From Ruminococcaceae bacterium UBA2656 (lineage in GTDB: Bacteria; Bacillota; Clostridia; Oscillospirales; Acutalibacteraceae): a stretch of DNA of 39,003 nt. Of this stretch, positions 1 to 8,974 are shown one piece after another. Under the pieces are notes generated by a model, which searched no databases, was not told the origin of the DNA, and saw only the letters and a program-made list of their open reading frames with translations. The stretch lies in NCBI GenBank assembly GCA_002359465.1, contig DENA01000013.1, positions 40,494 through 79,496 of the forward strand, written 5' to 3'. Within the stretch, counting starts at the first letter, position 1. Each line of letters begins with the position of its first letter. The translations under genes and the position numbers were made by a program.

Positions 1-2609
1 AGCCCGTCCGCCTGAACGGTCAGTACGGCGATGGCGGACTGAACCGCCTTGATTTCTTCGTTCAGGGCGTCCGTTCTTCCCTCATGGTCAAGCTTTCTTC
101 GTTCAATATCTTCAATTCCCGCCTGCAGGGATTCTATATCCTTCTGCTCCGACAGACACGCCATGCGGATTTCCTGCAGCTGTGCGGCCAATTCATCGCT
201 GGCCTGATTCAGTTCAGTCCGGTTGCCGCTGATCTGGCTGAGTTCAGCCTGCAGGGAAGCCTGTCTTTCGGAAATCTCCTTCGCATGCTCCTGCGCAGCC
301 TCCTGTGCCTTCTTCTGAAGGTCAAGCCTTGCGCCCGCAGTATTGTTTTCTTCGCTCAGAGCTTCACAGTCGCGGCTGACCGTCGCCAGATCGGCGAGTG
401 CGCGCATGTGCTCGGAATCGATTTTAAAACGTTCCTCCTGCGCGGCGGACAGTTCCGCTTTTGCGGCGGTAAGCTCCGCTTCACAGGCGGAAACCTCTTC
501 CGAAGCAGTTTTCAGCGCGGCGGCGGCAGTCTCCGCTTTCTTCTGAAGCTCGGCCGCCTCCGCCTTGATGCGTTCAATTTCCGCCGCGCGGCTGAGCAGA
601 CCGGAATTCCTGGCGAGCGAGCCGCCGGTGAGCGAACCGCCCGCGTTGACCACCTGACCGTCCAGTGTAACGATGCGGAACCGGTAGCCGTAGCGTTTTG
701 CAATTGCGACGGCGCTGTCCAGATCCTCCGCAACGGCAATGCGCCCAAGCAGAGAATTCAAAATACCGTTATATTTTTCATCACAGCTGCACAGGCGGCC
801 GGCAACGCCGACAAAGCCCGGGCAGTCGTCAAGACCGCTTTCCTGCAGGACATTCCCCCTGATGGTGGTAAGAGGCAGGAAAGTTGCACGGCCGGAATCC
901 CGCTGCTTTAAAAGCCGGATCGCGTTTTTTGCGTCCTGTTCATTGCCGACCACAATATTCTGCATTGCCGCGCCGAGAGCCGTCTCTATTGCGACGGCGT
1001 ACTGTGACGGCACTTTAATCAGACGGGAAACCGGCCCGTGTATCCCGCTGACGGTGCCGCGCCCGGCCTCTTTCATCACAATTTTTACGCTCTGGGAGAA
1101 GCCTTCCAGATTGCGTTCCAGTTCCTCCAGCAAATGCCCGCGGCGCGCGTGTTCCTGCGCGTCCAGTCGGAGCGTTTCGCTCTGCTGTCTCACCGTTTCC
1201 ATCCGCTGGCGGCGCGTATTCAGCCGCATTTCATAGCCCTTCGACGAATTTGTCAGAGCGGCGATGCGTTCATCGGTGTCGGAAAGCATCTTCGCGTAAT
1301 CTTCGGACGCTTTTTGAAGCTGGGATGCCTGTATCTTTTTCGACCGGATCGTCTGGTCGATGTCGGCAAGGCGAAGCTGTATTTCGGTGATAGAGGAAAC
1401 AGCCGTCATCTCCGCGACCTTTGCCTCCGTAGCCTGTGTGTTGCATTCGGCAATTTTGCGGGTGTATCCGTCGATTTTTCCGGTTGTTTCATTCATGCCC
1501 TGACGGATTTCTTCCAGCTGTTCCGCATATTTTTTTGTAAGCGCGTTCTTTTCGTCTATGTACTGCGTCTTCTGCAGAATCTGCTTCTTTTTTTCCTCTA
1601 TTTCGTTTTCCATGTCCTTGCTTGAAACGGCGCTTTGTTCAATTTCCCGCCGGATACGTTCGATATTTTCCTGATTATGAAGGATATCATTCTGCAAGAC
1701 CGACGCCTCGCCGTCTTTTTTTGCAGCGCTTTCTTCCTTCTTTGCCGCCTCCTGGCGGATTTCATCCACTTTTGCGGTACAGGCGCCGGATTCCTTGAAA
1801 TTCTGCTCAATCTTTTCGTCTATTTCATTGAGCTCCTGTTCCACCGTGTCGTGCTGGCCGCGCGCAATGAAAATTTTATCGTCATGCTCGCGCAGAATCT
1901 GGCCGGACTTTTCAAGGGTATTGAGCCACAGCCCGATTTCAAGTGTGCGTTTTTCGCCGGCATAGGCAAGGTACTGCTGCGTTTTTTCCGACTGCTCCCT
2001 TAACGGCTCCACACGGTCCTGCAGTTCCGTCAGGATGTCCCTCAGGCGGAGAAGGTTGTCCTCGGCTTGATTCAGCTTGCGCTCAGATTCCTCCTTGCGG
2101 TAGCGGAAGCGGGAAATTCCCGCGGCTTCTTCAAAAATTTCACGGCGGTCCTCCGAGCGGGCGGCCACAATACTGTCGATTTTACCCTGCCCGATAATGG
2201 AATAGCCATCGCGACCGAGGCCGGTGTCCATAAAAAGCTCGTTGATATCCTTGAGCCGCACCGCGACTTTATTAATCAAATATTCGCTGTCGCCGGAGCG
2301 GTAGTAGCGGCGGGTAACCGCCACATTGTCGCCGTCAAACGGAAGCTGACGGAGGGTATTGTCAATATTCAGGGTCACTTCGGCAAACCCCTGCGCTTTG
2401 CGCACAGGCGTCCCGCTGAAAATAACGTCCTCCATCTTCGTACAGCGAAGCACTCTGGTAGACTGTTCGCCCAATACCCAGCGGACGGCGTCGCTGATAT
2501 TGCTTTTGCCGCTGCCGTTCGGGCCGACTACCGCCGTGATGCCATGGTCAAAGCTGAGAGTTGTTTTATCCGGAAATGTCTTGAACCCTTGAATTTCCAG
2601 TGATTTCAA
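1..2609 (-). CDS. smc: Chromosome segregation ATPase SMC (C-terminal part outside window)
   Basis: SMC is the ATPase of the condensin-like complex (with ScpA and ScpB) that compacts and separates chromosomes. The 869 codons visible here hold the N-terminal Walker A motif GPNGSGKSN at residues 29-37, the following signature RREIFEEAAGISRFRY near residue 150, a long Glu/Lys/Ala-rich coiled coil, the hinge domain at about residues 515-665 (GIHGPVSRL through AGGSLTGGS), and part of the returning coiled coil. The C-terminal Walker B head lies beyond the left edge; the family is about 1,190 residues. I chose a TTG start at 2609-2607 because GGGGTGAG lies about 10 bases upstream and translation then gives LKSLEIQGFKTFPD, the expected N-terminus. 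It follows the radical SAM gene by 19 bases and is the last visible gene of the topA transcription unit. The head, hinge and coil order leaves little doubt. Confidence 0.97.
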   Translation of the reverse strand, partial: MKSLEIQGFKTFPDKTTLSFDHGITAVVGPNGSGKSNISDAVRWVLGEQSTRVLRCTKMEDVIFSGTPVRKAQGFAEVTLNIDNTLRQLPFDGDNVAVTRRYYRSGDSEYLINKVAVRLKDINELFMDTGLGRDGYSIIGQGKIDSIVAARSEDRREIFEEAAGISRFRYRKEESERKLNQAEDNLLRLRDILTELQDRVEPLREQSEKTQQYLAYAGEKRTLEIGLWLNTLEKSGQILREHDDKIFIARGQHDTVEQELNEIDEKIEQNFKESGACTAKVDEIRQEAAKKEESAAKKDGEASVLQNDILHNQENIERIRREIEQSAVSSKDMENEIEEKKKQILQKTQYIDEKNALTKKYAEQLEEIRQGMNETTGKIDGYTRKIAECNTQATEAKVAEMTAVSSITEIQLRLADIDQTIRSKKIQASQLQKASEDYAKMLSDTDERIAALTNSSKGYEMRLNTRRQRMETVRQQSETLRLDAQEHARRGHLLEELERNLEGFSQSVKIVMKEAGRGTVSGIHGPVSRLIKVPSQYAVAIETALGAAMQNIVVGNEQDAKNAIRLLKQRDSGRATFLPLTTIRGNVLQESGLDDCPGFVGVAGRLCSCDEKYNGILNSLLGRIAVAEDLDSAVAIAKRYGYRFRIVTLDGQVVNAGGSLTGGSLARNSGLLSRAAEIERIKAEAAELQKKAETAAAALKTASEEVSACEAELTAAKAELSAAQEERFKIDSEHMRALADLATVSRDCEALSEENNTAGARLDLQKKAQEAAQEHAKEISERQASLQAELSQISGNRTELNQASDELAAQLQEIRMACLSEQKDIESLQAGIEDIERRKLDHEGRTDALNEEIKAVQSAIAVLTVQADG

Positions 2610-2628
2610 CAGCGTATTCTCACCCCAA

Positions 2629-3627
2629 TTATTCTATCGTAAAGCAATTCTCCCGCACACCGGAATCCGGTAAAATTCTTGCGGAATATCCCAACTGCGA
2701 AAGCGCAGCCAAATTGCATTTCTTCTGCCCCGCCGCCTTTGAAACTGTTTTCGGGTTCACCTTAATGACAATATTGCCTTTGGGCAGCGAATTTTCCTGT
2801 AAGTACCCGGTTATTTTACGAAGCATGCGCGCGCTTTCACAGAGCTCCCCAAAAGCCGGATGCCACGGTCCGGAAAGCATGTCCCGTTCCAGCTCCGGCG
2901 AGCTGTGCAGCCCCAGACGGATTACTTTGATGCCCTGCTCCTCGAAGAAATCAAGCAGATGGGCACAGAGTTGCACGGTTTCTTCCAGATTCAGCGTTTG
3001 ATATTCTCCCCTGAGGTATCTGTCGCCCAGTTCGGTGCCCCGCATAATGATGGTCGGATAGATACGCATATTTTCCGGATAGAGCGCGGCCAGTTTCCGC
3101 GCTGTGCAAAGGCTTCCCTGCACGGTATCGCCGTAAAGCCCCGTCATCATTTGCAGGCCGAGCGTAAAGCCGTGGGATTTAATCATCCCCGCCGCAAGCT
3201 CAACCTGCTTTTCGGTATGGCCGCGTTTGTTCATTTGAAGAACACGGTCGTCCATACTCTGCGCGCCAAGCTCAATCGCGGTAACCCCATATTCCTTCAG
3301 CAGTGTTAAAATACCGTCGTCAATACAGTCCGGCCTGGTGGAAATACGGATTCCGGCAAAAGTGCCGTCCTTCACAAACGGCGCCGCCGCGTCCAAAAGG
3401 GAAATCATGTAACTGCGCTCAATCGCGGTAAAGCTGCCGCCGAAAAAAGCGATCTCGGCGTTTTTCGTATCGCCAAGCAGGCTTTCCTTTGCGATTTGAA
3501 CCGCGTTGACAACATCCTGCGGCGACGGCTGCGTCTGCCGGCCGGTGATGCTTCGCTGGTTGCAGAAGCTGCATTGATGGGGACAGCCGTTATGCGGTAC
3601 AAAAATCGCCACGTTGGCGTGTTTCAA
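2629..3627 (-). CDS. Radical SAM protein, short Elp3-like (COG1243-type)
   Basis: This 332-residue protein has a radical S-adenosylmethionine cluster motif, C15-x3-C19-x2-C22, in the N-terminal context FVPHNGCPHQCSFCNQ. GGSFTAIE and the TRPD motif are also typical of the Elp3-like branch. True Elp3 proteins (about 550 residues) add a C-terminal acetyltransferase domain and modify wobble uridine of tRNA. This protein ends before any such domain, so its substrate is unknown. The start is TTG at 3627, and its TTGA overlaps the rnc stop codon by four bases, which suggests translational coupling. It sits between rnc and smc, a placement I recall from other Clostridia. The fold call is secure; the function is not. 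Confidence 0.88.
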   Translation of the reverse strand: MKHANVAIFVPHNGCPHQCSFCNQRSITGRQTQPSPQDVVNAVQIAKESLLGDTKNAEIAFFGGSFTAIERSYMISLLDAAAPFVKDGTFAGIRISTRPDCIDDGILTLLKEYGVTAIELGAQSMDDRVLQMNKRGHTEKQVELAAGMIKSHGFTLGLQMMTGLYGDTVQGSLCTARKLAALYPENMRIYPTIIMRGTELGDRYLRGEYQTLNLEETVQLCAHLLDFFEEQGIKVIRLGLHSSPELERDMLSGPWHPAFGELCESARMLRKITGYLQENSLPKGNIVIKVNPKTVSKAAGQKKCNLAALSQLGYSARILPDSGVRENCFTIE

Positions 3628-4298
3628 TAGCCCATCAGCTCCATCGCTTCACGGGCAGCCTGCTGCTCGGCCTCTTTTTTGCTGCGTCCGCCGCCTTTTC
3701 CGATCACATTGCTGTTCAGGTGGACTTCAACGGTGAAATGCTTGTCGTGGTCGGGACCGCTTTCCCCCGTAAGCACATATTCAAGATGCTCTTCCGGATT
3801 CTGCTGGATAATTTCCTGAAGGGCCGTTTTATAATCTTTAAAAACTTTTGGCTTGGCAGTCTGAAGCAAAGGCAGCACAAAACGCAGGATGAATTTCCGC
3901 GCCTCCTCCATGCCGCCGTCAATATAGATTGCCGCGATGATCGACTCAAACGCGTCGGCCAGAATGGACGAGCGCGTGCGTCCGCCGGAATTCTGCTCTC
4001 CATGGCTCAAAAGCAGGTATTTCCCGACATCCAGCTGTGTGGAAAATCCACAGCAGGCTTTTTCGCAAACCAGCGCAGCCCTTTTCTTGGTAAGGTCCCC
4101 TTCCGGCAGATCGGGGAACTGCTTGAACAGATAGTCCGCCACGACCAGCCCCAGAATGGAATCTCCCAGAAATTCCAGCCGCTCGTTGCTGCCGCCCGGC
4201 ACCCGGGTTTCATTGGCATAGGACGAGTGGGTCAGCGCCGTTTTCAGATAGCTTGGATTTTTAAAATGATATTCTAATTTGTCTTCCAGTTCTTTCAT
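3624..4298 (-). CDS. rnc: Ribonuclease III
   Basis: RNase III cleaves double-stranded RNA, including rRNA precursors. The 224-residue product shows the signature NERLEFLGD at residues 38-46 (metal-binding E42 and D46), a second catalytic region LADAFESIIAAIYID, and a C-terminal double-stranded RNA-binding domain (about 155-224, ending GGGRSKKEAEQQAAREAMELMGY-like; only the fold matters). The start is a choice. The open frame extends upstream into plsX, and two ATGs lie at 4313 and 4298. Only 4298 has a well-spaced site (GGAG, 9 bases upstream), which itself lies across the first ATG. The stop codon overlaps the next gene's TTG. Unusually, no acpP lies between plsX and rnc. Family identity is very secure; the start is less so. 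Confidence 0.95.
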   Translation of the reverse strand: MKELEDKLEYHFKNPSYLKTALTHSSYANETRVPGGSNERLEFLGDSILGLVVADYLFKQFPDLPEGDLTKKRAALVCEKACCGFSTQLDVGKYLLLSHGEQNSGGRTRSSILADAFESIIAAIYIDGGMEEARKFILRFVLPLLQTAKPKVFKDYKTALQEIIQQNPEEHLEYVLTGESGPDHDKHFTVEVHLNSNVIGKGGGRSKKEAEQQAAREAMELMGY

Positions 4299-4329
4299 AT
4301 ACTCACGCTCCATCAAAGCGAATTTAGAG

Positions 4330-5364
4330 TTACTCTCCCGCGTCTTCACCGTCGGCCGTTTTTTCGAAATTTTCCTTATAGCCCGCAATGGAGCTTGCAA
4401 TTTCATCGACCACTCCGCCGGAAACATAGGCCTTTAAAAGCCGCAGCGCGTTATAAAAGGTTTTCGCCTTCGCGCTTCCATGCGCCTTGAACACCGGCTT
4501 GGCGCAGCCCATCAGCGGCGCGCCGCCGTATTCGTTGTAATCCATCGTCTTTTTCAGCGCTTTGATATCCTTTAAAACAATCGCCGCCGCAAGCTTGTTC
4601 AGAGAGCTTTTTGTAAAGATCTCTTTTAGCTTTCCCATCAGCAGGATGGCTACACCCTCATATGTTTTTAGAATGGAATTTCCGGTAAAGCCATCCGCCA
4701 CGATCACGTCGCCGGCGTCAAGCGGGATGTCGCGCGCCTCAATATTGCCCACAAAGTTAAGACCGGAATTTTTCAGCATGGCAAACGCTTCGTGCTGAAG
4801 GTCGCCTCCTTTATGTTCCTCCGTGCCGATGTTGGCAAGGGCGACACGCGGATTTTGAATATTCATAACCTTCTGCATATAAATGGAACCCATGACGCCG
4901 AACTGACGAAGCATGTCGGCCTTGCAGTCCACATTCGCACCGCAGTCAATCAGCATAAAGCAGCCTTCTTTTTTGGGCATGACCGGTGCGAAAGCAATCC
5001 GTTTAATCCCCTTGATTCTTTTGACAATCAGGGTTGCGCCGACAACCAGAGCGCCGCTGTTGCCCGCGGAAATAAAGGCGTCGCCCTCCCCCGCCGTCAG
5101 CCTGCGCAGACCCTCCGCCATGGACGAATTGGATTTGGATTTCATAATTTCACCGGCGTGCTCTTCCATGGTAATCACGTCCGGCACATCAATAATCTGC
5201 ATGCGGTTCAGGGAAATTCCATTTTCTTTCGCCACTCGGCGGATTTCATCCTCCCGGCCGGTCAGCAGGATATCGATATCCAATTCTTCCACGGCCTGTG
5301 CGCAGCCTTTTAAAATTTCAAGGGGGGCGTTGTCGCCTCCAAACGCATCAACTATGATTCTCAT
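4330..5364 (-). CDS. plsX: Phosphate acyltransferase PlsX
   Basis: PlsX converts acyl-ACP and phosphate to acyl-phosphate, the acyl donor for PlsY in the first step of phospholipid synthesis; it acts at the inner face of the membrane. The 344-residue product begins MRIIVDAFGGDNAP, the hallmark of the family, and carries SAGNSGALV, DCGANVDC and GDVIVADGFTGN, all in the expected order. I start it at ATG 5364, preceded by AGAGGTG at good spacing; an upstream in-frame extension of eight codons lacks a ribosome site. It lies 27 bases after trmFO and 31 before rnc in the same transcription unit. Length and motifs match typical PlsX. Confidence 0.97.
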   Translation of the reverse strand: MRIIVDAFGGDNAPLEILKGCAQAVEELDIDILLTGREDEIRRVAKENGISLNRMQIIDVPDVITMEEHAGEIMKSKSNSSMAEGLRRLTAGEGDAFISAGNSGALVVGATLIVKRIKGIKRIAFAPVMPKKEGCFMLIDCGANVDCKADMLRQFGVMGSIYMQKVMNIQNPRVALANIGTEEHKGGDLQHEAFAMLKNSGLNFVGNIEARDIPLDAGDVIVADGFTGNSILKTYEGVAILLMGKLKEIFTKSSLNKLAAAIVLKDIKALKKTMDYNEYGGAPLMGCAKPVFKAHGSAKAKTFYNALRLLKAYVSGGVVDEIASSIAGYKENFEKTADGEDAGE

Positions 5365-5391
5365 TTGAAACACCTCTATTTTTAACAATCT

Positions 5392-6705
5392 TTATAGTTG
5401 ATTTTCCAAGATGATATCTTTTAAATCCCGCAGGGAGCGGACCGAAAACGCCGCATAACGTTCCCTTTTATCACGGATATGGGGCTCAAGCGGTGGGATC
5501 ACGCCGAAATTGGCCCCCATTGGCTGAAAGTCTGTTTCGCTGCCGTTCGCCGCGTAACGGCTCAGCGCGCCGATCATGGTTGTATCCGGCAGAACCAGCG
5601 TGTCCTGCCCTTTCAGGCGCCGGACCGCGTTGATGCCGGCCATGATGCCGGAGGAAGCGGATTCCATATACCCTTCCACACCGGTGATCTGGCCCGCGAA
5701 AAAAAGATCCGGCCTTTCACGCAGGCTATAACCGGCGGAAAGCACTTTGGGGGAATTCAGGAACGTATTGCGGTGCATGACGCCGTACCGGAAAAATTCG
5801 GCGTTTTCAAGTCCCGGAATCATTGCGAACACCCGCTTTTGTTCCCCGAATTTCAGGTTGGTCTGAAAACCGACCAGATTATAAAGCGTGCCCTGCCTGT
5901 CCTCCCGCCTCAGCTGGACGACCGCCCACGGACGATGGCCTGTTTTGGGGTCGCGCAGGCCTACGGGTTTCAACGGGCCGAAGCGCAGGGTGTCCTCTCC
6001 GCGCTGCGCCATGACCTCCACCGGCATGCAGCCCTCATAAACCTTTGGATCGGCGGCGTCAAAGTCATGGATGGGCGCGCGCTGAGCGGAAACCAGCGCG
6101 GCGTAAAAGCGCTCGTATTCCTCTTTGTTCATCGGGCAGTTCAGGTAAGCGTCGTCACCGCCTTTGTCATAGCGGGACGCGGCGAAAATTTTATCCATGT
6201 CAAGGCTTTCAGCGGACACGATCGGGGCGGCGGCGTCGAAAAAGCTGAGGCTTCCGCCGCAGAGAGCGGAAATTTTTCCGGCAAGCGCATCGGCTGTCAG
6301 AGGGCCTGTCGCAATCACAGTAATTCCGCCCTCAGGTATTTCCGTGATTTCCTCGCGGTGTACATGAATCAGCGGATGGGCGGATATTTCCCGCGTGACC
6401 TCCTGCGAAAACCGGTCGCGGTCAACCGCAAGCGCACCGCCTGCCGGCACACGGCAGTCATCCGCACATTTCATCAGAAGGGAACCCAGCTGCCGCATTT
6501 CCTCTTTTAAAAGACCTGCGGCACTTTCAACGCGCTCAGCCTTGAGAGAATTGGAACAAATCAGCTCGGCAAAATTCGGGCTGCGATGCGCCGGGGAATA
6601 CCGGGCGGGCTTCATTTCATAGAGCTCTGCTTCTATTCCCGCACGGGCAATCTGCCACGCTGCCTCGCATCCCGCAAGGCCTGCGCCAATCACTGTGATA
6701 CTCAT
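5392..6705 (-). CDS. trmFO: tRNA (uracil-54-C5) methyltransferase TrmFO, folate-dependent
   Basis: TrmFO makes ribothymidine at position 54 of tRNA using methylenetetrahydrofolate and FAD, the route common in Gram-positive bacteria. The 437-residue protein starts with the FAD-binding GAGLAG at residues 7-12. It has the conserved [11 protein letters not shown] segment with C50 and a second conserved cysteine in [19 protein letters not shown], and ends with the family's C-terminal [14 protein letters not shown] region. The ATG at 6705 overlaps the topA stop codon (ATGA) and has GGAGGAAG just upstream. The dprA-topA-trmFO neighbourhood is the classical Firmicutes order. Full length, no oddities seen. 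Confidence 0.97.
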   Translation of the reverse strand: MSITVIGAGLAGCEAAWQIARAGIEAELYEMKPARYSPAHRSPNFAELICSNSLKAERVESAAGLLKEEMRQLGSLLMKCADDCRVPAGGALAVDRDRFSQEVTREISAHPLIHVHREEITEIPEGGITVIATGPLTADALAGKISALCGGSLSFFDAAAPIVSAESLDMDKIFAASRYDKGGDDAYLNCPMNKEEYERFYAALVSAQRAPIHDFDAADPKVYEGCMPVEVMAQRGEDTLRFGPLKPVGLRDPKTGHRPWAVVQLRREDRQGTLYNLVGFQTNLKFGEQKRVFAMIPGLENAEFFRYGVMHRNTFLNSPKVLSAGYSLRERPDLFFAGQITGVEGYMESASSGIMAGINAVRRLKGQDTLVLPDTTMIGALSRYAANGSETDFQPMGANFGVIPPLEPHIRDKRERYAAFSVRSLRDLKDIILENQL

Positions 6706-8783
6706 TCTTCCTCCGTCTTTTCGTAGCCGCAGTCAGGCGTAATACAATAGTATTTCGGATGCTTGCCTTTCTTTTTCAGCAGGGTTTTTCCGCAGCGCGG
6801 GCATTTTTCCGTGCTCGGTTCGTCCCACGAAATAAAATCGCAGTTGGGATATTCGGAGCAGCCGTAAAAAATTCTTCCTTTTTTTGATTTTTTTACGATC
6901 ACTTTTCCGCCGCACTTTGGGCATTCGGCTCCGGTTTCCTGCACCAGCTTCTTAATATTCTTACATTCCGGATAACCCGGGCATGCGATAAATTTTCCGA
7001 AGCGTCCGGTCTTAATGACCATTCTGCGGCCGCACTTTTCGCAGATGATGTCCGTTTCATCCTCTTTAAGCTGTATCTTCACGCCCTGCATATCCTCTTT
7101 GGCCTGCTTGAGCGTCTTTTCAAAATCGCCGTAAAAATCGTGGAGCGTCTGTATCCAATCCGTTTTTCCGCTCTGCACGCTGTCCAGATCGTTTTCTACC
7201 TGCGCGGTAAATTTGATATTGACGATTTTCGGGAACCTTTCCCGCATCAGCTTGGTGGAAACCTCCCCCAGCTCCGTCGGCTTCAGGGCTTTCCCCTCGC
7301 GCGCCACATATTCGCGGCCCGTGATGGTGGAAATCGTCGCGGCGTAAGTGGAAGGGCGGCCGATTCCGTTTTCCTCCAGCGCCTTGATCAGGGAAGCTTC
7401 CGTATAACGCGGGGGCGGCTGGGTAAAATGCTGATTGCCCGCAAGCTCTTTCATTTTGAGCAGCATGCCGTTTTCCAGAACCGGCAGGGAACCTTCCCGT
7501 TCCGCCTCCTCGTCGCGGCCCTCCTCATAAAGCACGGTGTAGCCGTCAAAGGTAACGGTGTAGCCGGAGGCTTTGAAAATATAATCCTTCGCCTGAATAT
7601 CGGCCTGCGTGGTGCTTTGCAGGCAGTTGGACATCTGGCAGGCGATAAAACGTTCCCATATCAGCTTATACAGCTTATACTGGTCATTCGTCAGGCTGTC
7701 TTTCACCTTGTCGGGCGAAAGATTCGGCATGGACGGGCGGATGGCTTCATGGCCGTCCTGCGCGCCGGCCTTCGTTTTGAAATGGCGCGGCGTATCGGGC
7801 AGATATTTTTTGCCCCAGCGCTCTAAAATATAGTCTCCTGCATCTTTAATCGCATCTTCGGAAATACGGAGCGAATCCGTTCTCATGTACGTAATCAGGC
7901 CGACCGCGCCCATGCCGCTGATTTCAATTCCCTCGTAAAGCTCCTGCGCGGCTTTCATGGTGCGGCGCGCCTGGAATCCCAGCCTGCGCGAAGCCTCCTG
8001 CTGAAGTGTGGAGGTGATAAACGGCGGAGCGGGCGATTTTTTACGTGTGCCCTTTTTCATTTTGACGATACGGTATTCCGCATCCTTCAATTCCGCCAGA
8101 ATCCCGTCGGCCTGTTCCTTGTCCGAAATTTTGATCTTGCCGTTTGTATCGCCATAAAAGGTCGCGCCAAACACCTTGCGGGAGCCATGCGGATTAAATT
8201 TTGCGTCAATGGTCCAGTATTCCTCGGGCACAAAAGCGCGGATCTCCTCCTCGCGGTCCACAATAATGCGGACGGCGACGGACTGCACGCGGCCGGCGGA
8301 AAGGCCGCGGCGGATTTTCTGCGACAAAAACGGGCTCAGCTTATAACCCACAAGACGGTCTAAAATACGGCGGGCCTGCTGCGCGTTGACAAGGTCGATG
8401 TCAATGCTGCGTGGATTTTCCATTCCGTTGGTAACGCCCGTCTTCGTAATTTCATTAAAGGTAATCCGGTTGTCTTTTTCGGTGTCAAGGCCGAGAATGT
8501 ACGCCAGATGCCAGGAAATCGCCTCGCCTTCGCGGTCGGGGTCGGTCGCAAGCAGGACTGCGTCGCTTTTTTCCGCTTTCTCCTTTAATTCCTGCACCAA
8601 TTTTTCTTTGCCCTTAATAATCTCGTACTTCGGTTTAAAGTCATTTTTTACGTCAACGCTCAAACGGTTTTCCGGTAAATCGCGTACATGTCCCATAGAC
8701 GCGATGACATCGTAGCCGGAGCCTAAAAATTTTTTAATTGTCTTGGCCTTGGCCGGTGATTCAACGATCACTAGCTTTGACAT
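6702..8783 (-). CDS. topA: DNA topoisomerase I (type IA)
   Basis: TopA relaxes negative supercoils through a transient 5'-phosphotyrosine. The 693-residue product begins [16 protein letters not shown] (Toprim domain, acidic triad DPDREGE near residues 81-87) and contains the active-site motif ITYMRTDS with Tyr at about residue 299. It ends with three C4 zinc-finger modules (CEKC/CPGYPEC, CPKC/CSEYPNC, CPRC/CITPDC). The start is ATG 8783 with GAGGTGG five bases upstream; a GTG three codons earlier overlaps that site and is unlikely. It is the first gene of a six-gene unit and is preceded by a leader of about 115 bases. Confidence 0.98.
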   Translation of the reverse strand: MSKLVIVESPAKAKTIKKFLGSGYDVIASMGHVRDLPENRLSVDVKNDFKPKYEIIKGKEKLVQELKEKAEKSDAVLLATDPDREGEAISWHLAYILGLDTEKDNRITFNEITKTGVTNGMENPRSIDIDLVNAQQARRILDRLVGYKLSPFLSQKIRRGLSAGRVQSVAVRIIVDREEEIRAFVPEEYWTIDAKFNPHGSRKVFGATFYGDTNGKIKISDKEQADGILAELKDAEYRIVKMKKGTRKKSPAPPFITSTLQQEASRRLGFQARRTMKAAQELYEGIEISGMGAVGLITYMRTDSLRISEDAIKDAGDYILERWGKKYLPDTPRHFKTKAGAQDGHEAIRPSMPNLSPDKVKDSLTNDQYKLYKLIWERFIACQMSNCLQSTTQADIQAKDYIFKASGYTVTFDGYTVLYEEGRDEEAEREGSLPVLENGMLLKMKELAGNQHFTQPPPRYTEASLIKALEENGIGRPSTYAATISTITGREYVAREGKALKPTELGEVSTKLMRERFPKIVNIKFTAQVENDLDSVQSGKTDWIQTLHDFYGDFEKTLKQAKEDMQGVKIQLKEDETDIICEKCGRRMVIKTGRFGKFIACPGYPECKNIKKLVQETGAECPKCGGKVIVKKSKKGRIFYGCSEYPNCDFISWDEPSTEKCPRCGKTLLKKKGKHPKYYCITPDCGYEKTEEE

Positions 8784-8897
8784 AGAAACCACCTCATTTG
8801 TCCTATTTTTATTTTCCTGTGTTTACTTACTGCATTTGAAGACAAGCTGTAGAATTAATTCGTGTTTCCATAGGGGAATTGCAGTAAATCCAATTAT
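8784..8897 (-). promoter_or_regulatory. topA operon 5' leader with long-range inverted repeat
   Basis: Between the inferred transcription start and topA lies about 115 bases without coding capacity. It contains an 8-base perfect inverted repeat, TTACTGCA at 8827-8834 and TGCAGTAA at 8880-8887, separated by 45 bases that hold a small GAATTAATTC palindrome. On the RNA this could close a long hairpin. I do not recognise a known riboswitch class. Confidence 0.35.
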
Positions 8898-8902
8898 TCA
8901 AT

Positions 8903-8931
8903 ATTATAACGTTTTGGCAAAAAATATTAAA
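8903..8931 (-). promoter_or_regulatory. Probable promoter of the topA-trmFO-plsX-rnc-smc unit
   Basis: Reading the minus strand, a perfect -10 box TATAAT occupies 8903-8908 and a weak -35 box TTTAAT occupies 8926-8931, with 17 bases between. It lies just past the dprA terminator and upstream of topA, where a promoter is expected. The poor -35 match limits confidence. Confidence 0.5.
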
Positions 8932-8936
8932 CATTT

Positions 8937-8966
8937 TTAAAATTTGCCGAACGCTCGGCAATTTTT
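8937..8966 (-). terminator. Intrinsic terminator after dprA
   Basis: A 7-base-pair stem TTGCCGA/TCGGCAA (8944-8950 and 8955-8961) with a four-base loop is flanked by A/T runs on both sides. On the minus strand it follows the dprA stop by about ten bases and is succeeded by ATTTTAA, so it should end the infC-dprA transcript. Confidence 0.65.
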
Positions 8967-8974
8967 AACAATAT

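Noticed and set aside
4299..4427. Longer N-terminus for RNase III
   Set aside because: The extension overlaps plsX, is not family-like and has no well-placed ribosome site.
5479..6510. A 343-codon open frame on the plus strand
   Set aside because: It is antisense to trmFO, with no recognisable motif or ribosome site; same reasoning as for other long antisense frames at 84-911, 26741-27646 and 34792-35646.
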